DNA from: Paenibacillus aurantius
GTDB lineage: Bacteria > Bacillota > Bacilli > Paenibacillales > NBRC-103111
Direction of reading: 5' to 3'
NCBI RefSeq assembly: GCF_032268605.1
Contig: NZ_CP130318.1
Coordinates: 108,501-172,500, forward strand
Length of the DNA stretch: 64,000 nucleotides
Both the position numbers and the translations under genes were made by a program. Position 1 is the first letter of the stretch, and every line of letters starts with the position of its first letter. The notes under the pieces are model-generated. The model was given only the letters and a program-made list of their open reading frames with translations, had not been told where the DNA came from and searched no databases. Positions 39,999-48,086 of the stretch are shown here, in pieces.

Positions 39999-40832
39999 TT
40001 AGTTGCCGTTGATGATCGCGCTAAGCGTTTCTTGGTCCCAGTCCACTTTGGCCTTCAGGGACTCGCTGACGAAACGAACCGGCACCATCGTGCTGCCGTC
40101 TTTGATCTCCGCCGCCACTTCCAGGGTCACGGCTTTGCCGTTGACATAAGCGGTCGTGCTTCCGATGAACAGCTTGATCGTAATATCTCCTTTAACAACC
40201 GTAACGGAACGCTCTTCGTTGTTCCACGTGACGTCGGCTTTCAGGGATTCGGAGATAGCACGGAATGGAACTAGGGTATTGCCTTCTTTGATGAACGGAC
40301 GTACTTCAAACGCCGGCTCTTCGCCATTGACATACGCTTTTACACCCACGACGCCGAGCTTCTTCAGAAGCTTGCCGAGCTGCTTGTAGCTGTCCAGGTT
40401 GAGGGGGTTCGCTTTTACCGCCTCTTTCTGAACATCAACGGCAGCTTCGGTATCCCCCGAAGCATCCAGCTCGCTGGCAGCGTCGCTCAAGACGACGTCA
40501 GCCTGAACGTCGATGCCGTATTTCGTTTTCAGCAGATTAGCGATGACTTTCTCTGCCGGTGTTCCCTTCACATGCTCGTAGGCATTCTCCAGGCCTTTGT
40601 AGCCGTTATGGCCGTGGCCATAGGTAGAGTAAGTAACCGAAGTCACCGTGTCCTGTCCTTCCGGCAGCGTGACACGGATATCGGAGCTTTGTCCTTGTCC
40701 GTTGTTGCCTCGTGCTTCTCCCGTTACGGCCGGTTTGCCGCCCTTGTCTTCCTTCGGTGCGGCCCAAGCCGTAGCCGACAACACGCTCATCGATACAACC
40801 GCCGTACCAAGTACTGCCCATGTCTTCTTCAT
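39999..40832 (-). CDS. secreted protein with copper amine oxidase N-terminal-type domain
   Basis: 277 residues. Signal peptide about 1-24 (cleavage after TAWA). The middle (90-160) is a helical segment; the C-terminal 115 residues carry the stalk domain named after copper amine oxidase, with two units each reading roughly V-P-[FV]-R-[AF]-[IV]-S-E-S-L-K-A. No copper or quinone site is present, so no oxidase function is implied; in Paenibacillus this domain is a common wall-associated module. AAGGAGGAG precedes the ATG. Confidence 0.85.
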   Translation of the reverse strand: MKKTWAVLGTAVVSMSVLSATAWAAPKEDKGGKPAVTGEARGNNGQGQSSDIRVTLPEGQDTVTSVTYSTYGHGHNGYKGLENAYEHVKGTPAEKVIANLLKTKYGIDVQADVVLSDAASELDASGDTEAAVDVQKEAVKANPLNLDSYKQLGKLLKKLGVVGVKAYVNGEEPAFEVRPFIKEGNTLVPFRAISESLKADVTWNNEERSVTVVKGDITIKLFIGSTTAYVNGKAVTLEVAAEIKDGSTMVPVRFVSESLKAKVDWDQETLSAIINGN

Positions 40833-40930
40833 CTGTTGCTCCTCCTTGGAAATAATTACTGGTTGGGTATGACATCCATAGCTTTCGCCGGAAGCCAGCC
40901 CTTTTAAGGGGATATATCGGCAAAAGAAAC
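40833..40930 (-). other. structured leader of the copper-amine-oxidase-domain gene
   Basis: The minus strand holds a sigma-D-like -10 GCCGATAT (no TAAA at the right distance) followed by CCCCTTAAAAGGGG-like pairing and a three-stem arrangement closed by CTGG/CCAG. It does not fit a riboswitch class I know. Confidence 0.25.
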
Positions 40931-40931
40931 C

Positions 40932-40959
40932 AAAAAAAGAACACCCGAAGGTGTTCTTT
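40932..40959 (-). terminator. terminator of the sulfite/nitrite reductase gene
   Basis: On the minus strand AAAGAACACC, loop TTCG, GGTGTTCTTT, then T-run: a perfect 10-base stem with a stable tetraloop. Confidence 0.93.
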
Positions 40960-40969
40960 GGTTAATAGA

Positions 40970-42595
40970 TTAAGAAGCGACGCTGCCTTGAGCGAGAATC
41001 GTCGTCAGTTTGTCTTGGAAAGCCTCGGTTCCCACGCGGTTGACGAATTGATGGAAGCTCTCTCCGCCGGTCCTGTTTTCTTTGTAGAAGAGGATGAGCT
41101 GGGCGAGCACAGGGGCTACATCGTCGCCTTTTACGCGGCCCTTCAGTGCTTTGTTAAGCTGGGCGTTCGGCCCGAGAATGCCGCCTACGGCGATGTCGAA
41201 CGCATCGACCATGCCTTCCGGCGTCTTCACAAGGGAGCCCTGGAGCCCAATATCCGCGATATGCTTCTGGCCGCACGCATTCGGGCAGCCGATGAAGTGG
41301 ATGCGCACCTCTTCCTCGAGGTCTACATGAGCATCGAGGTATTCCGCTACACGACGGGCGCGTTCCTTCGTTTCGACAATGGCCAGGTTGCAGAACTCGT
41401 TCCCCGTGCAGGAAACGGTACGGCTCATGAAGCGCTTCGGATCGGGAGTCAGGCGGTCAAACACCTTCTCCTGAAGCAGGGCGGCCACTTTCTCGTTAGG
41501 AATGTTCGGAACGATAATGTTCTGGGACATCGTCGTCCGAATGGATCCCGATCCGTATTCATCAGAAACGCGGGCGAGCTCCGTCAGCTCATCGGCATCC
41601 AAGCGTCCGACAGGAACATTCAGGCCGACATAGCTGAGGCCTTCCTGCTTCTGCGGGTGAACCCCGTCGAAGTAAGCGGCGTTCCAGCCCACGATCCGGT
41701 CTTCGCCGGCCGTCTCCAGTTCGCCGGTAAGCTTCTTCAGCTCCTCGAGGAACTTCTCCGGGCCCCAGTCGGCCACGAGGAATTTCAGACGCGCCTGGTG
41801 GCGCTTCTCGCGGTAGCCAAAGTCGCGGAAGATAGTCGTGACGCCGACCGCCACCTTAAGCACTTCATCGGGACGAACGAAGACATCAAGCTTCTTCGCC
41901 AGGTGAGGCTTGGCCGAGAGACCGCCGCCTACCCAGACGTGAAAGCCGGTCACCGTCTCGCCGTCGATCACTTTAGTGGCCGGGGTGTAGGCCAAGTCAT
42001 TGATCTCCGCATGGGCGGTGTTATAAATATTGGCGGAGATGGACATTTTATACTTACGGGGCAGGTTCGAGAAATCCCGGTTGAGTAAGAAGAACGAGTT
42101 TACCTCTTCCACGAGGTCCCTCGTATCCATCAGCTCGTCTTTGTCGATCCCGGCCAGCGGATTGCCGACGATGGTACGCGGGCAGTCTCCGCAAGCTTCG
42201 TACGAATAAAGGCCGACAGCCTCGAGACGTTTGAAGATATCCGGAAGGTTCTCCACGGTCAACCAGTGGAATTGAATGGCTTGGCGGGTGGTCACGTCCA
42301 CGAGGTTCCGTCCGTAATCGCGGGCGATGCCGGCCAAGGCTCTAGCCTGGTCGCTCGTCATGGCGCCGGTGTTGATTCTCACGCGCATCATGAAGTGGCC
42401 GTCCTTCGGCTTCTGCTCGTACACGCCCGCCCATTTGAAGCGGTTCATGTCGTCTTCCGTAATGGCCGAGTAACCTTCATGGGCGTACTTCTCGATGATC
42501 GTGCGGATCACATCGAGTCCGTCCTTCTCCAGCTTCTGCAGCTCGACTTTGTTCAGCTTGGACGGGTCCGCCGCCCAAATCGGTTCATAAGCCAT
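40970..42595 (-). CDS. ferredoxin-type sulfite/nitrite reductase (siroheme, 4Fe-4S)
   Basis: 541 residues from the ATG at 42595 (GGGAGG about 11 bases upstream), beginning MAYEPIWAADPSKL. Two-fold repeated NirA/CysI-type fold; the siroheme-iron-sulfur cluster ligands are CTGNEFC and, about 40 residues on, CPNAC. Six-electron reduction of sulfite to sulfide or nitrite to ammonium. No flavoprotein subunit, nitrate reductase or other cys gene lies nearby, so ferredoxin is the probable donor and the substrate cannot be set from context. Confidence 0.88.
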   Translation of the reverse strand: MAYEPIWAADPSKLNKVELQKLEKDGLDVIRTIIEKYAHEGYSAITEDDMNRFKWAGVYEQKPKDGHFMMRVRINTGAMTSDQARALAGIARDYGRNLVDVTTRQAIQFHWLTVENLPDIFKRLEAVGLYSYEACGDCPRTIVGNPLAGIDKDELMDTRDLVEEVNSFFLLNRDFSNLPRKYKMSISANIYNTAHAEINDLAYTPATKVIDGETVTGFHVWVGGGLSAKPHLAKKLDVFVRPDEVLKVAVGVTTIFRDFGYREKRHQARLKFLVADWGPEKFLEELKKLTGELETAGEDRIVGWNAAYFDGVHPQKQEGLSYVGLNVPVGRLDADELTELARVSDEYGSGSIRTTMSQNIIVPNIPNEKVAALLQEKVFDRLTPDPKRFMSRTVSCTGNEFCNLAIVETKERARRVAEYLDAHVDLEEEVRIHFIGCPNACGQKHIADIGLQGSLVKTPEGMVDAFDIAVGGILGPNAQLNKALKGRVKGDDVAPVLAQLILFYKENRTGGESFHQFVNRVGTEAFQDKLTTILAQGSVAS

Positions 42596-42628
42596 GTTCG
42601 TATAAGCCTCCCATAAATTCCGATAAAA

Positions 42629-42647
42629 AAGGTATGAAATATACCTT
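42629..42647. promoter_or_regulatory. palindromic operator at the reductase promoter
   Basis: AAGGTAT-N5-ATACCTT, a perfect 7-base inverted repeat directly downstream of a minus-strand extended -10 (TGGTACGAT; -10 at 42654-42649, -35 TTTACG 17 bases upstream). It overlaps the likely transcription start, so it may be a repressor site; a weak A+T-rich terminator is the alternative. Confidence 0.5.
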
Positions 42648-42775
42648 AATCGTACCACATCAGGGGGGAAGCGTAAACGGAAACTTCTATAAGGATTCGT
42701 TATGGCAACCGGGCTTTCGGGTTATAACAAAACGTGGCGAAATGTTGACAATGTTGTTACGGATCTCAAAAAAAC

Positions 42776-42804
42776 TTGCAACAGCTTCCCACAAAAGATA
42801 ACAT
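42776..42804 (+). promoter_or_regulatory. possible promoter of the small membrane protein gene
   Basis: TTGCAA, 17-base spacer, TAACAT. The start codon is 45 bases downstream. Confidence 0.4.
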
Positions 42805-42848
42805 AGAGGAATAGAATAGGTGATTTTTGACTAAGGAGGGTCTCTCTC

Positions 42849-43073
42849 ATGTTTTATTGGGCAGAGGATGCACCGGCGGCAGCTGCGGAGGCGGCCAGTA
42901 CCTTTGACGTGTTCGATCTTTTCATTATTGTGTTTACCATTCTGATTGCATGGGGTGTGTTTCGCTCCTTGACGGCACGCCAGAAAAATAAGTTCGCGAT
43001 CGGCTTCGGGATCGTTTCCCTGGTTGTTTTCCTGTTTATGGATTTGATTATGATCCAGCATTGGATGAGCTAG
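42849..43073 (+). CDS. small two-segment membrane protein (possibly DUF2759)
   Basis: 74 residues with an acidic, Ala-rich N-terminus and two hydrophobic segments (about 20-38 and 50-68) joined by a basic loop (RSLTARQKNK). AAGGAGGGT precedes the ATG and a terminator follows, so it is a real monocistronic gene. The DUF2759 assignment is from general resemblance and is tentative; function unknown. Confidence 0.75.
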   Translation: MFYWAEDAPAAAAEAASTFDVFDLFIIVFTILIAWGVFRSLTARQKNKFAIGFGIVSLVVFLFMDLIMIQHWMS

Positions 43074-43123
43074 GCGAATTCCCTCTCCTTAGGAGAAAGC
43101 ATCGGAACGGATGGCAGCACGAA

Positions 43124-43152
43124 AAGCCCTTGCCGGCAGGCAGGGGCTTTTT
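43124..43152 (+). terminator. terminator of the small membrane protein gene
   Basis: AAGCCCTTGCC and GGCAGGGGCTT form an 11-base stem (one T-G pair) with loop GGCA... followed by TTTT. Confidence 0.85.
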
Positions 43153-43222
43153 GCCGTCTATGTTGTTCTGCTTTCTCGCCAACAAAGTTACCGAATACGG
43201 CACTAGACGCAGCTTGCAGGAA

Positions 43223-43262
43223 AAAAGGCCGTTCCTTCCTTAACCGGAAAGAACGGCCTTTT
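43223..43262. terminator. bidirectional terminator before the isomerase-like gene end
   Basis: AAAAGGCCGTTC and GAACGGCCTTTT form a perfect 12-base stem; the A-run gives a T-run for the minus strand. It probably ends the minus-strand sugar isomerase-like transcript. Confidence 0.8.
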
Positions 43263-43289
43263 GAGGGTACGCCGGGAGCAGGGGGGGCC

Positions 43290-44258
43290 TTACACCCACC
43301 ACATTTCCCCGACCGGATCGTTGATCAGCACCTGCTTCAGGTTGTCGACGGCTTTGCTAAAGCCTTCGTTGATAGACATCAGGCCGTCCTCGTGCTCAAT
43401 GCTCACGACATAGTCGTAGCCCACGAGACGCAGAGCGCTGATGATGTCGGCCCACGTCTTGAGGTCATGGCCGTAGCCGACGGTGCGGAACTGCCAAGCG
43501 CGGTCGAGCATCTGGGTGTAGGACTGCATGTCCGTCAAGCCGTAGCGGCTGACGTTGATCGGGTCGATTGTCGTATCCTTCGCATGGAAGTGATGGATCG
43601 CACCGGCCCGTCCGAGGATATGGACGGCTTGGACCGGATCAATGCCCTGCCACCACATGTGGCTCGGATCGAGGTTGGCGCCGATGGCTTCGCCTGCCGC
43701 CTCACGGAGACGAAGCAGAGTAGCCGGAGTATGTACGGAGAAACCGCCATGAAGCTCCAGACCGATTTTGACGTTATGCTCGGAAGCGAACTTCCCGGTT
43801 TCGGTCCAGTAAGGGATAACCTTCTCTTCCCACTGCCACTTCAACAGGTCTTGGTAATCGTTAGGCCACGGGGAAACCGGCCAATTCGGGTATTTGGCAT
43901 TGTCGCTGTCGCCGGGGCAGCCCGAGAACGTATTGACCACGGAAACCTCCAGCTTCTCGGCGAGCAGGATGGTTTGGCGGATGAGCTCCTGATCGGGCCC
44001 GGCCAGCGCCTTCTGCGGATGCAGCGGGTTCGCATGGCAGCTTAGAGCGCTGATGAACAGACCGCGGGACTCGATGGCTTTTTTGAAGGCATTCAGCTTG
44101 CTGTCGTCGTTAAGAAGCTCGTTAGGGTCGCAGTGAGCATTACCGGGATAACCCCCGGTGCCGATCTCTACAGCATCCAAGCCTTTGGCTTTGATGTAGT
44201 CCAGAGCCTGCTCAAGAGGCTGCTGGGCGAACAGAACGGTAAAAACGCCTAACTTCAT
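43290..44258 (-). CDS. sugar phosphate isomerase/epimerase family protein (TIM barrel)
   Basis: 322 residues of the xylose-isomerase-like TIM barrel family (AP endonuclease 2 superfamily). Metal-site residues expected in the family are visible: E in IGLELHGG, D and H in GANLDPSHMWWQG, H in IHHFHAKD and E in VSIEHED. The substrate is unknown. GGAGGTG precedes the ATG. Its extended -10 promoter (below) separates it from the upstream MBOAT gene, so it is probably not part of that operon. Confidence 0.88.
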   Translation of the reverse strand: MKLGVFTVLFAQQPLEQALDYIKAKGLDAVEIGTGGYPGNAHCDPNELLNDDSKLNAFKKAIESRGLFISALSCHANPLHPQKALAGPDQELIRQTILLAEKLEVSVVNTFSGCPGDSDNAKYPNWPVSPWPNDYQDLLKWQWEEKVIPYWTETGKFASEHNVKIGLELHGGFSVHTPATLLRLREAAGEAIGANLDPSHMWWQGIDPVQAVHILGRAGAIHHFHAKDTTIDPINVSRYGLTDMQSYTQMLDRAWQFRTVGYGHDLKTWADIISALRLVGYDYVVSIEHEDGLMSINEGFSKAVDNLKQVLINDPVGEMWWV

Positions 44259-44293
44259 AGGTACACCTCCAAAAGAGTGAAAAGCTACAATAA

Positions 44294-44302
44294 ATTATAC
44301 CA
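44294..44302 (-). promoter_or_regulatory. extended -10 promoter of the isomerase-like gene
   Basis: TGGTATAAT on the minus strand, 36 bases upstream of the start codon; no good -35. Confidence 0.5.
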
Positions 44303-44310
44303 CTCCTGCC

Positions 44311-45456
44311 TCAAAAAGAAAGGAGACCGCGGTAGATCCGCAGCACCGTCTCCTGGGTTCCCCCATAGATGATAATGGCGGCGAGAACGGCGAGCTGGGT
44401 CAGGAAGCAGCGGAAGTAGAAGTACGGCTTCGAGACCTTTTTCTTGTTGACGAGGGTGGACCCGAGCAGGTTCTCCAGCGCCAGCAGAAGCCCGTGGTAC
44501 ACTCCCCAGATCACGTACAGCACCGTAAACCCGTGCCATAAGCCGATGAGCACCATGATGAGAATGGAGAGGCCGGCGGCCGTCCATCGGGACGGAGTTT
44601 TGCGGGAGAAGAACATGAAGATGTGGTCGCGGAACCAATCCCCAAGCGTGGCGTGCCAGTTGCGCCAATACTGCGTCAGGGTAGGGGAGAGGAACGGCTT
44701 TTTGAAGTTCTCCGGAATGGTATAGCCGAACAGCCGGCCGATGCCGACCGCGATATCCGAGTAGCCCGAGAAATCGAAGTACACCCAGGCATAGAAGCAC
44801 ACCATGAGAAAAAGCGACTGCGCCGTATGCAGCTCCCCGGCCAGCACATGATCGAACGCGGTGGACACCCAGGTGACGAGCACGATCTTCTTGAAGAGGC
44901 CCAGAATGATGCGCTTGACGGCTTCCTCGAACTGGGCGGCGTTGATGGAATAGGGCTTCTTCGTGTCGGCCATGAAGTCCCGGAATTTCAGGATCGGCCC
45001 GGAGGTGAAGGTCGGAACGAACAGGATATAATTAAAAAAATCGAGCGCGGGCGCTTTGGCGTCCTTACCGAGAAAGTACGCGAAATAGTAAGCGTCGATG
45101 ACCTTCAGCACGTAGTAAATCAGCCCGATCCAGATCACCGCATCGAACAGCGGATGGGTCCAGACCTCCATCACGAACAGACGGACGCAGGAGACGGCCG
45201 CCACGTTAAGAACAATGGAGAGCACGAACCACAGCTTCCGGTATGAGGCCGTGCGGCACAGAAAGAGGAAGCCCGCATAGTTCAGCGCCGTGTAGACCAC
45301 GGCGAACAGGAACAGCTTCTGGCTGAACACGCCGAGGAAGGCCAGGTTGAAGAAGAGAAGCAGGACGCGCTTGTTAAGCGGCCACCACCGGGTCAGCATC
45401 AGAACGGCGATCATGCCGGCCATGGCCACGAGGGCATTCATGTTGATGAAGAACAT
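44311..45456 (-). CDS. DltB-like MBOAT O-acyltransferase
   Basis: 381 residues, polytopic (about ten membrane segments). MBOAT hallmarks are present: GPILKFRDF near 153-161, the WRNWHATLGDWFRDHIF block at 264-280 and the catalytic His308 in GLWHGF. The family moves acyl groups from a cytoplasmic donor through the membrane; DltB uses D-alanyl-DltC, AlgI uses acetyl donors. The carrier protein and synthetase-like ligase upstream argue for an aminoacyl-carrier donor (inference). AAGGAG precedes the ATG. Last gene of the locus. Confidence 0.9.
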   Translation of the reverse strand: MFFINMNALVAMAGMIAVLMLTRWWPLNKRVLLLFFNLAFLGVFSQKLFLFAVVYTALNYAGFLFLCRTASYRKLWFVLSIVLNVAAVSCVRLFVMEVWTHPLFDAVIWIGLIYYVLKVIDAYYFAYFLGKDAKAPALDFFNYILFVPTFTSGPILKFRDFMADTKKPYSINAAQFEEAVKRIILGLFKKIVLVTWVSTAFDHVLAGELHTAQSLFLMVCFYAWVYFDFSGYSDIAVGIGRLFGYTIPENFKKPFLSPTLTQYWRNWHATLGDWFRDHIFMFFSRKTPSRWTAAGLSILIMVLIGLWHGFTVLYVIWGVYHGLLLALENLLGSTLVNKKKVSKPYFYFRCFLTQLAVLAAIIIYGGTQETVLRIYRGLLSF

Positions 45457-45548
45457 TTCGGACTCCTTACTTGGCGCCTAACGGAAGCGGGTATCCTCCG
45501 GCAAGCCCCTTGCTTGACTTAGTGACTTTCCCGTTAACGGACAAGGCA

Positions 45549-45659
45549 CTAGAACTTCTCATAGATAAAGATCCCTTCGCCCGTAAAATAGATCAGGACC
45601 AGGATCAGCATAATCAGATAGGCTAGGACTTCGACGGCTTTGCGAACGACAGGAGCCAT
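45549..45659 (-). CDS. DltX-like 36-residue membrane microprotein
   Basis: 36 residues with one membrane helix (about 9-26) and the C-terminal end GIFIYEKF. Canonical DltX also has one helix and ends in a FIYxxF-type motif whose Tyr (here Y33) relays the aminoacyl group in the Dlt pathway. The ATG at 45659 is preceded by a near-perfect AAGGAGGTGG at 4 bases and lies 37 bases inside the end of the DltD-like gene, so it is translationally coupled. It sits between the DltD-like and DltB-like genes. Confidence 0.8.
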   Translation of the reverse strand: MAPVVRKAVEVLAYLIMLILVLIYFTGEGIFIYEKF

Positions 45660-46555
45660 TCGTCCACCTCCTTCGTAAACTGCGGGGCCCCCTTCTCCCG
45701 GTTCAAATGAACCAGGTCATGAAAAAGCTCCTCGGGATAACGGTCCGTCAGGTCGAGCACCGGCACCTGCCGGGCCTGCAGCCGGCGGTTTACCTCCGCC
45801 TTCAGGGCGTCGAAATAAGCCGGGTGAGGGCGGGCCGGGTTGAGCGGCATCCAGACCACCTTGAAATCAAGGCCCTTGGCCTGCACGTCGGTCATCACCC
45901 GGTCCAGCGCCGCCAGGTTGTCGGCAAAATCGCCGTTCTCCAGCCGGCTGCCGTTGAACAGCTTCTCGTACCGCTCCCAATCCCGGGCGTCCTCCTCGGG
46001 CTTGTTGCGGCCGAAGTACAGCTCCTTGTCGTTCCACTTGGGCTCATAGGCGAACAGCTCGGAGCGGTTCAGCTCCACCGTTCCCTTGTACAGCTGCCGG
46101 GCACCATCCGTCAAAGCTTCCTTGAAATAATCCCGGTAGGCGTATAGGTAGGGCTGATACGCCTTTTTGTGCCAAGGGTAGGTCGGATCGGTATCGAGCT
46201 TGTCCAGCATCGTATGCACGTCGATGCCGAGCACGAGCTGGTCCTTCACCTCGTACCAGGGATGCTCCAGAATGGCCTGGAGATCGGTTATTTTTCCGTA
46301 GGAAAGTCCCATTTCCACGAGGGGATAACGGGACTTGTCCTCCATATAGGCGCCGGTGACCGCCGAGTTTCCGAAGAAGACCCGTCCGCTTTCGGCGCCG
46401 CCGTGATGAGAGATCGTTTTGGTAAAGTCGTTCTTTCGGAACCGCATGGACGTCACCATCGGATTCCAGTACGCAGCTGCGGCATCCACCAGGAAGAAGC
46501 CAAGGAGGAGCAGCAGAACGAACCGGATGCTCCGGATAAATTGCCAAGCCTTCAT
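45623..46555 (-). CDS. DltD-like membrane-anchored SGNH hydrolase family protein
   Basis: 310 residues: N-terminal membrane anchor (about 10-28), then an extracellular SGNH/GDSL-type domain. The nucleophile block is FFGNSAVTGAY with S64, and the catalytic Asp/His pair is D280 and H283 in DLVHLNREKGAPQF. In Dlt, DltD acts outside the membrane in the last transfer onto teichoic acid; AlgX/AlgJ-type proteins do the same for acetyl groups. Overall identity to canonical DltD looks low, so it is named by fold and context. Starts 15 bases after the ligase gene. Confidence 0.85.
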   Translation of the reverse strand: MKAWQFIRSIRFVLLLLLGFFLVDAAAAYWNPMVTSMRFRKNDFTKTISHHGGAESGRVFFGNSAVTGAYMEDKSRYPLVEMGLSYGKITDLQAILEHPWYEVKDQLVLGIDVHTMLDKLDTDPTYPWHKKAYQPYLYAYRDYFKEALTDGARQLYKGTVELNRSELFAYEPKWNDKELYFGRNKPEEDARDWERYEKLFNGSRLENGDFADNLAALDRVMTDVQAKGLDFKVVWMPLNPARPHPAYFDALKAEVNRRLQARQVPVLDLTDRYPEELFHDLVHLNREKGAPQFTKEVDEWLLSFAKPSKS

Positions 46556-46570
46556 CGCTAAACCTACTTC

Positions 46571-47764
46571 TTACAAGGATTTTTGCTTCCACGCCTCATA
46601 CTGCTCGCGGAAGGCGGCCGGCCAATCGGCTTCATTCAGTCCGAACTGGGACAGGAACGCGAACGCCCAGCGCTCGATGCCGAAGCCTACGCAGCCGGTG
46701 ACGGCGGGACGCTTGCCCATTTTGATATTAAAGGCATTGCCAAAGGTGTTGCTGTGGAAATTGACAGAGGAGCAGGCAATCGATTTATCGAGATACGGAA
46801 TCGTCAAGCGAAGCTCATACTTCATCTCCTGATTGCGCTGGAACGAGGCCTTCGTCTGGAAATCGTTCGTGAAGAACGGGTCGTTCGCGATTTCCATGAA
46901 GCTGTCCATTTCCCACTCGGCGGCCAGTTCTTTCAGGTACTCCATGGATTTCAGCCGGTTCTCCTTCACGAAATCCGGCTTCCCGACGAAAATGATCTCC
47001 CGCATGCTGAAATCGAGCAGACGCCCGAAGTCGCTGTGGTTCTTCGATTCGAAGCGGTGGCACTTGGAGATAGCCGAGACCACGACGCCGTCACCCTCGA
47101 GCACCTCGTCCTGCAGCCCCTCGTAGCAGTGGTAGCACGTCGAAGGATTCATGGTGAATTTCGGCTTCGGCATCGTCTCATCGAGGGACAGCGGATCGGA
47201 CAGTCTCCATCCGCCGAGGTCGCGCACCGACTGCGAGAACGCTTCGATGACGTCGAGGTCCTCCCGCAGATGAGTCAGGAAGTGAATGTGCTCCGGGAAC
47301 GAGGTGAAATGGTTCGTCTTGTTCAGCGTTTCGCTGTGAATAACGGCCGGGTAATGCTCTTCCTTCACATCGAAGCGGCCCGCCACCTTCGTGACGAAGG
47401 CATAGTCCATAAACCTCATGAGGCTCGAGAACGGCTCCCGGAAAATGAACAGCCCCGGCTCAAGCACCTTGATGATTTTGCGTTCGGCGAGCTCGGCGAT
47501 AATATCTCCGTTGTACGGCTTCGGCCCCTTGTTCTCGAACAGGATGCTTTCCTTGAAGCCGAAGTCTCCCTTGGAGAAGCGGTCGATCAGGCGGTTTACC
47601 TGTGCTTCAATCCCTTCATTGCCCTTGGGGGAGTGGTGAACGATGCGAAGCGTTCCGTCCTCGAGCGTGATGTCTTCGATCGTTTCGTCGACGAAAGCGG
47701 AGGCGTATTTGACCTGCCCGTGCTGGGAGGGAGCAAGACGCTCCAGCGAGATGATGCATTCCAT
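46571..47764 (-). CDS. amino acid:[carrier protein] ligase, class II tRNA synthetase-like
   Basis: 397 residues resembling the SerRS-derived aa:CP ligases that activate an amino acid and load it on a phosphopantetheine carrier instead of tRNA. Motif 2 carries KCHRFES (R237) and motif 3 is GCVGFGIERW (R365). A candidate zinc site, C210, E256 and C358, has nearly the Cys-Glu-Cys spacing I recall for those ligases. There is no N-terminal tRNA-binding coiled coil, and the carrier protein gene lies 4 bases upstream. The N-terminal 100 residues are an extension over the known ~330-residue enzymes. Substrate (glycine, alanine or other) is not readable. Confidence 0.82.
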   Translation of the reverse strand: MECIISLERLAPSQHGQVKYASAFVDETIEDITLEDGTLRIVHHSPKGNEGIEAQVNRLIDRFSKGDFGFKESILFENKGPKPYNGDIIAELAERKIIKVLEPGLFIFREPFSSLMRFMDYAFVTKVAGRFDVKEEHYPAVIHSETLNKTNHFTSFPEHIHFLTHLREDLDVIEAFSQSVRDLGGWRLSDPLSLDETMPKPKFTMNPSTCYHCYEGLQDEVLEGDGVVVSAISKCHRFESKNHSDFGRLLDFSMREIIFVGKPDFVKENRLKSMEYLKELAAEWEMDSFMEIANDPFFTNDFQTKASFQRNQEMKYELRLTIPYLDKSIACSSVNFHSNTFGNAFNIKMGKRPAVTGCVGFGIERWAFAFLSQFGLNEADWPAAFREQYEAWKQKSL

Positions 47765-47768
47765 GAGG

Positions 47769-48020
47769 TTACCTCCCTGTTTTCTGACCGATAAAGGCGG
47801 CGATTTCGTTAATGGTGTTCATCGGGTAAAGCATCAGGTCCTGGTTCGTGACCTGGACGTCGTACGTTTTCTCGATATGAGCGATCAGTGCCGCCGCCCC
47901 GATGGAGTCGATATAGCCGTAGTCAAACAGATGAACCTCCGGCGTAAACTCGTCGTCATCCGGTTCGATTTCGTAGCGCTCGCGAATATGGGTTTCCAGT
48001 TCCTTGGCAATGCTGTCCAT
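47769..48020 (-). CDS. acyl carrier protein (aminoacyl carrier)
   Basis: 83 residues, four-helix carrier protein. The phosphopantetheine Ser is S39 in GYIDSIGAAAL. AGGAGGAATCC precedes the ATG. Placed directly before the aa:CP ligase, it is most likely the aminoacyl carrier, the counterpart of DltC; it is not near fatty-acid genes. Confidence 0.9.
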   Translation of the reverse strand: MDSIAKELETHIRERYEIEPDDDEFTPEVHLFDYGYIDSIGAAALIAHIEKTYDVQVTNQDLMLYPMNTINEIAAFIGQKTGR

Positions 48021-48086
48021 GGTGGATTCCTCCTGATTAAATAATGAAGTAGGGATGTCCGGCAGTCCGTTCCAAAAAAGCCGAGG

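Noticed and set aside
40223..40238. Second parS-like sequence (TGTTCCACGTGACGTC)
   Set aside because: Only 12 of 16 positions match, and it lies inside a coding region; one arm is lost.
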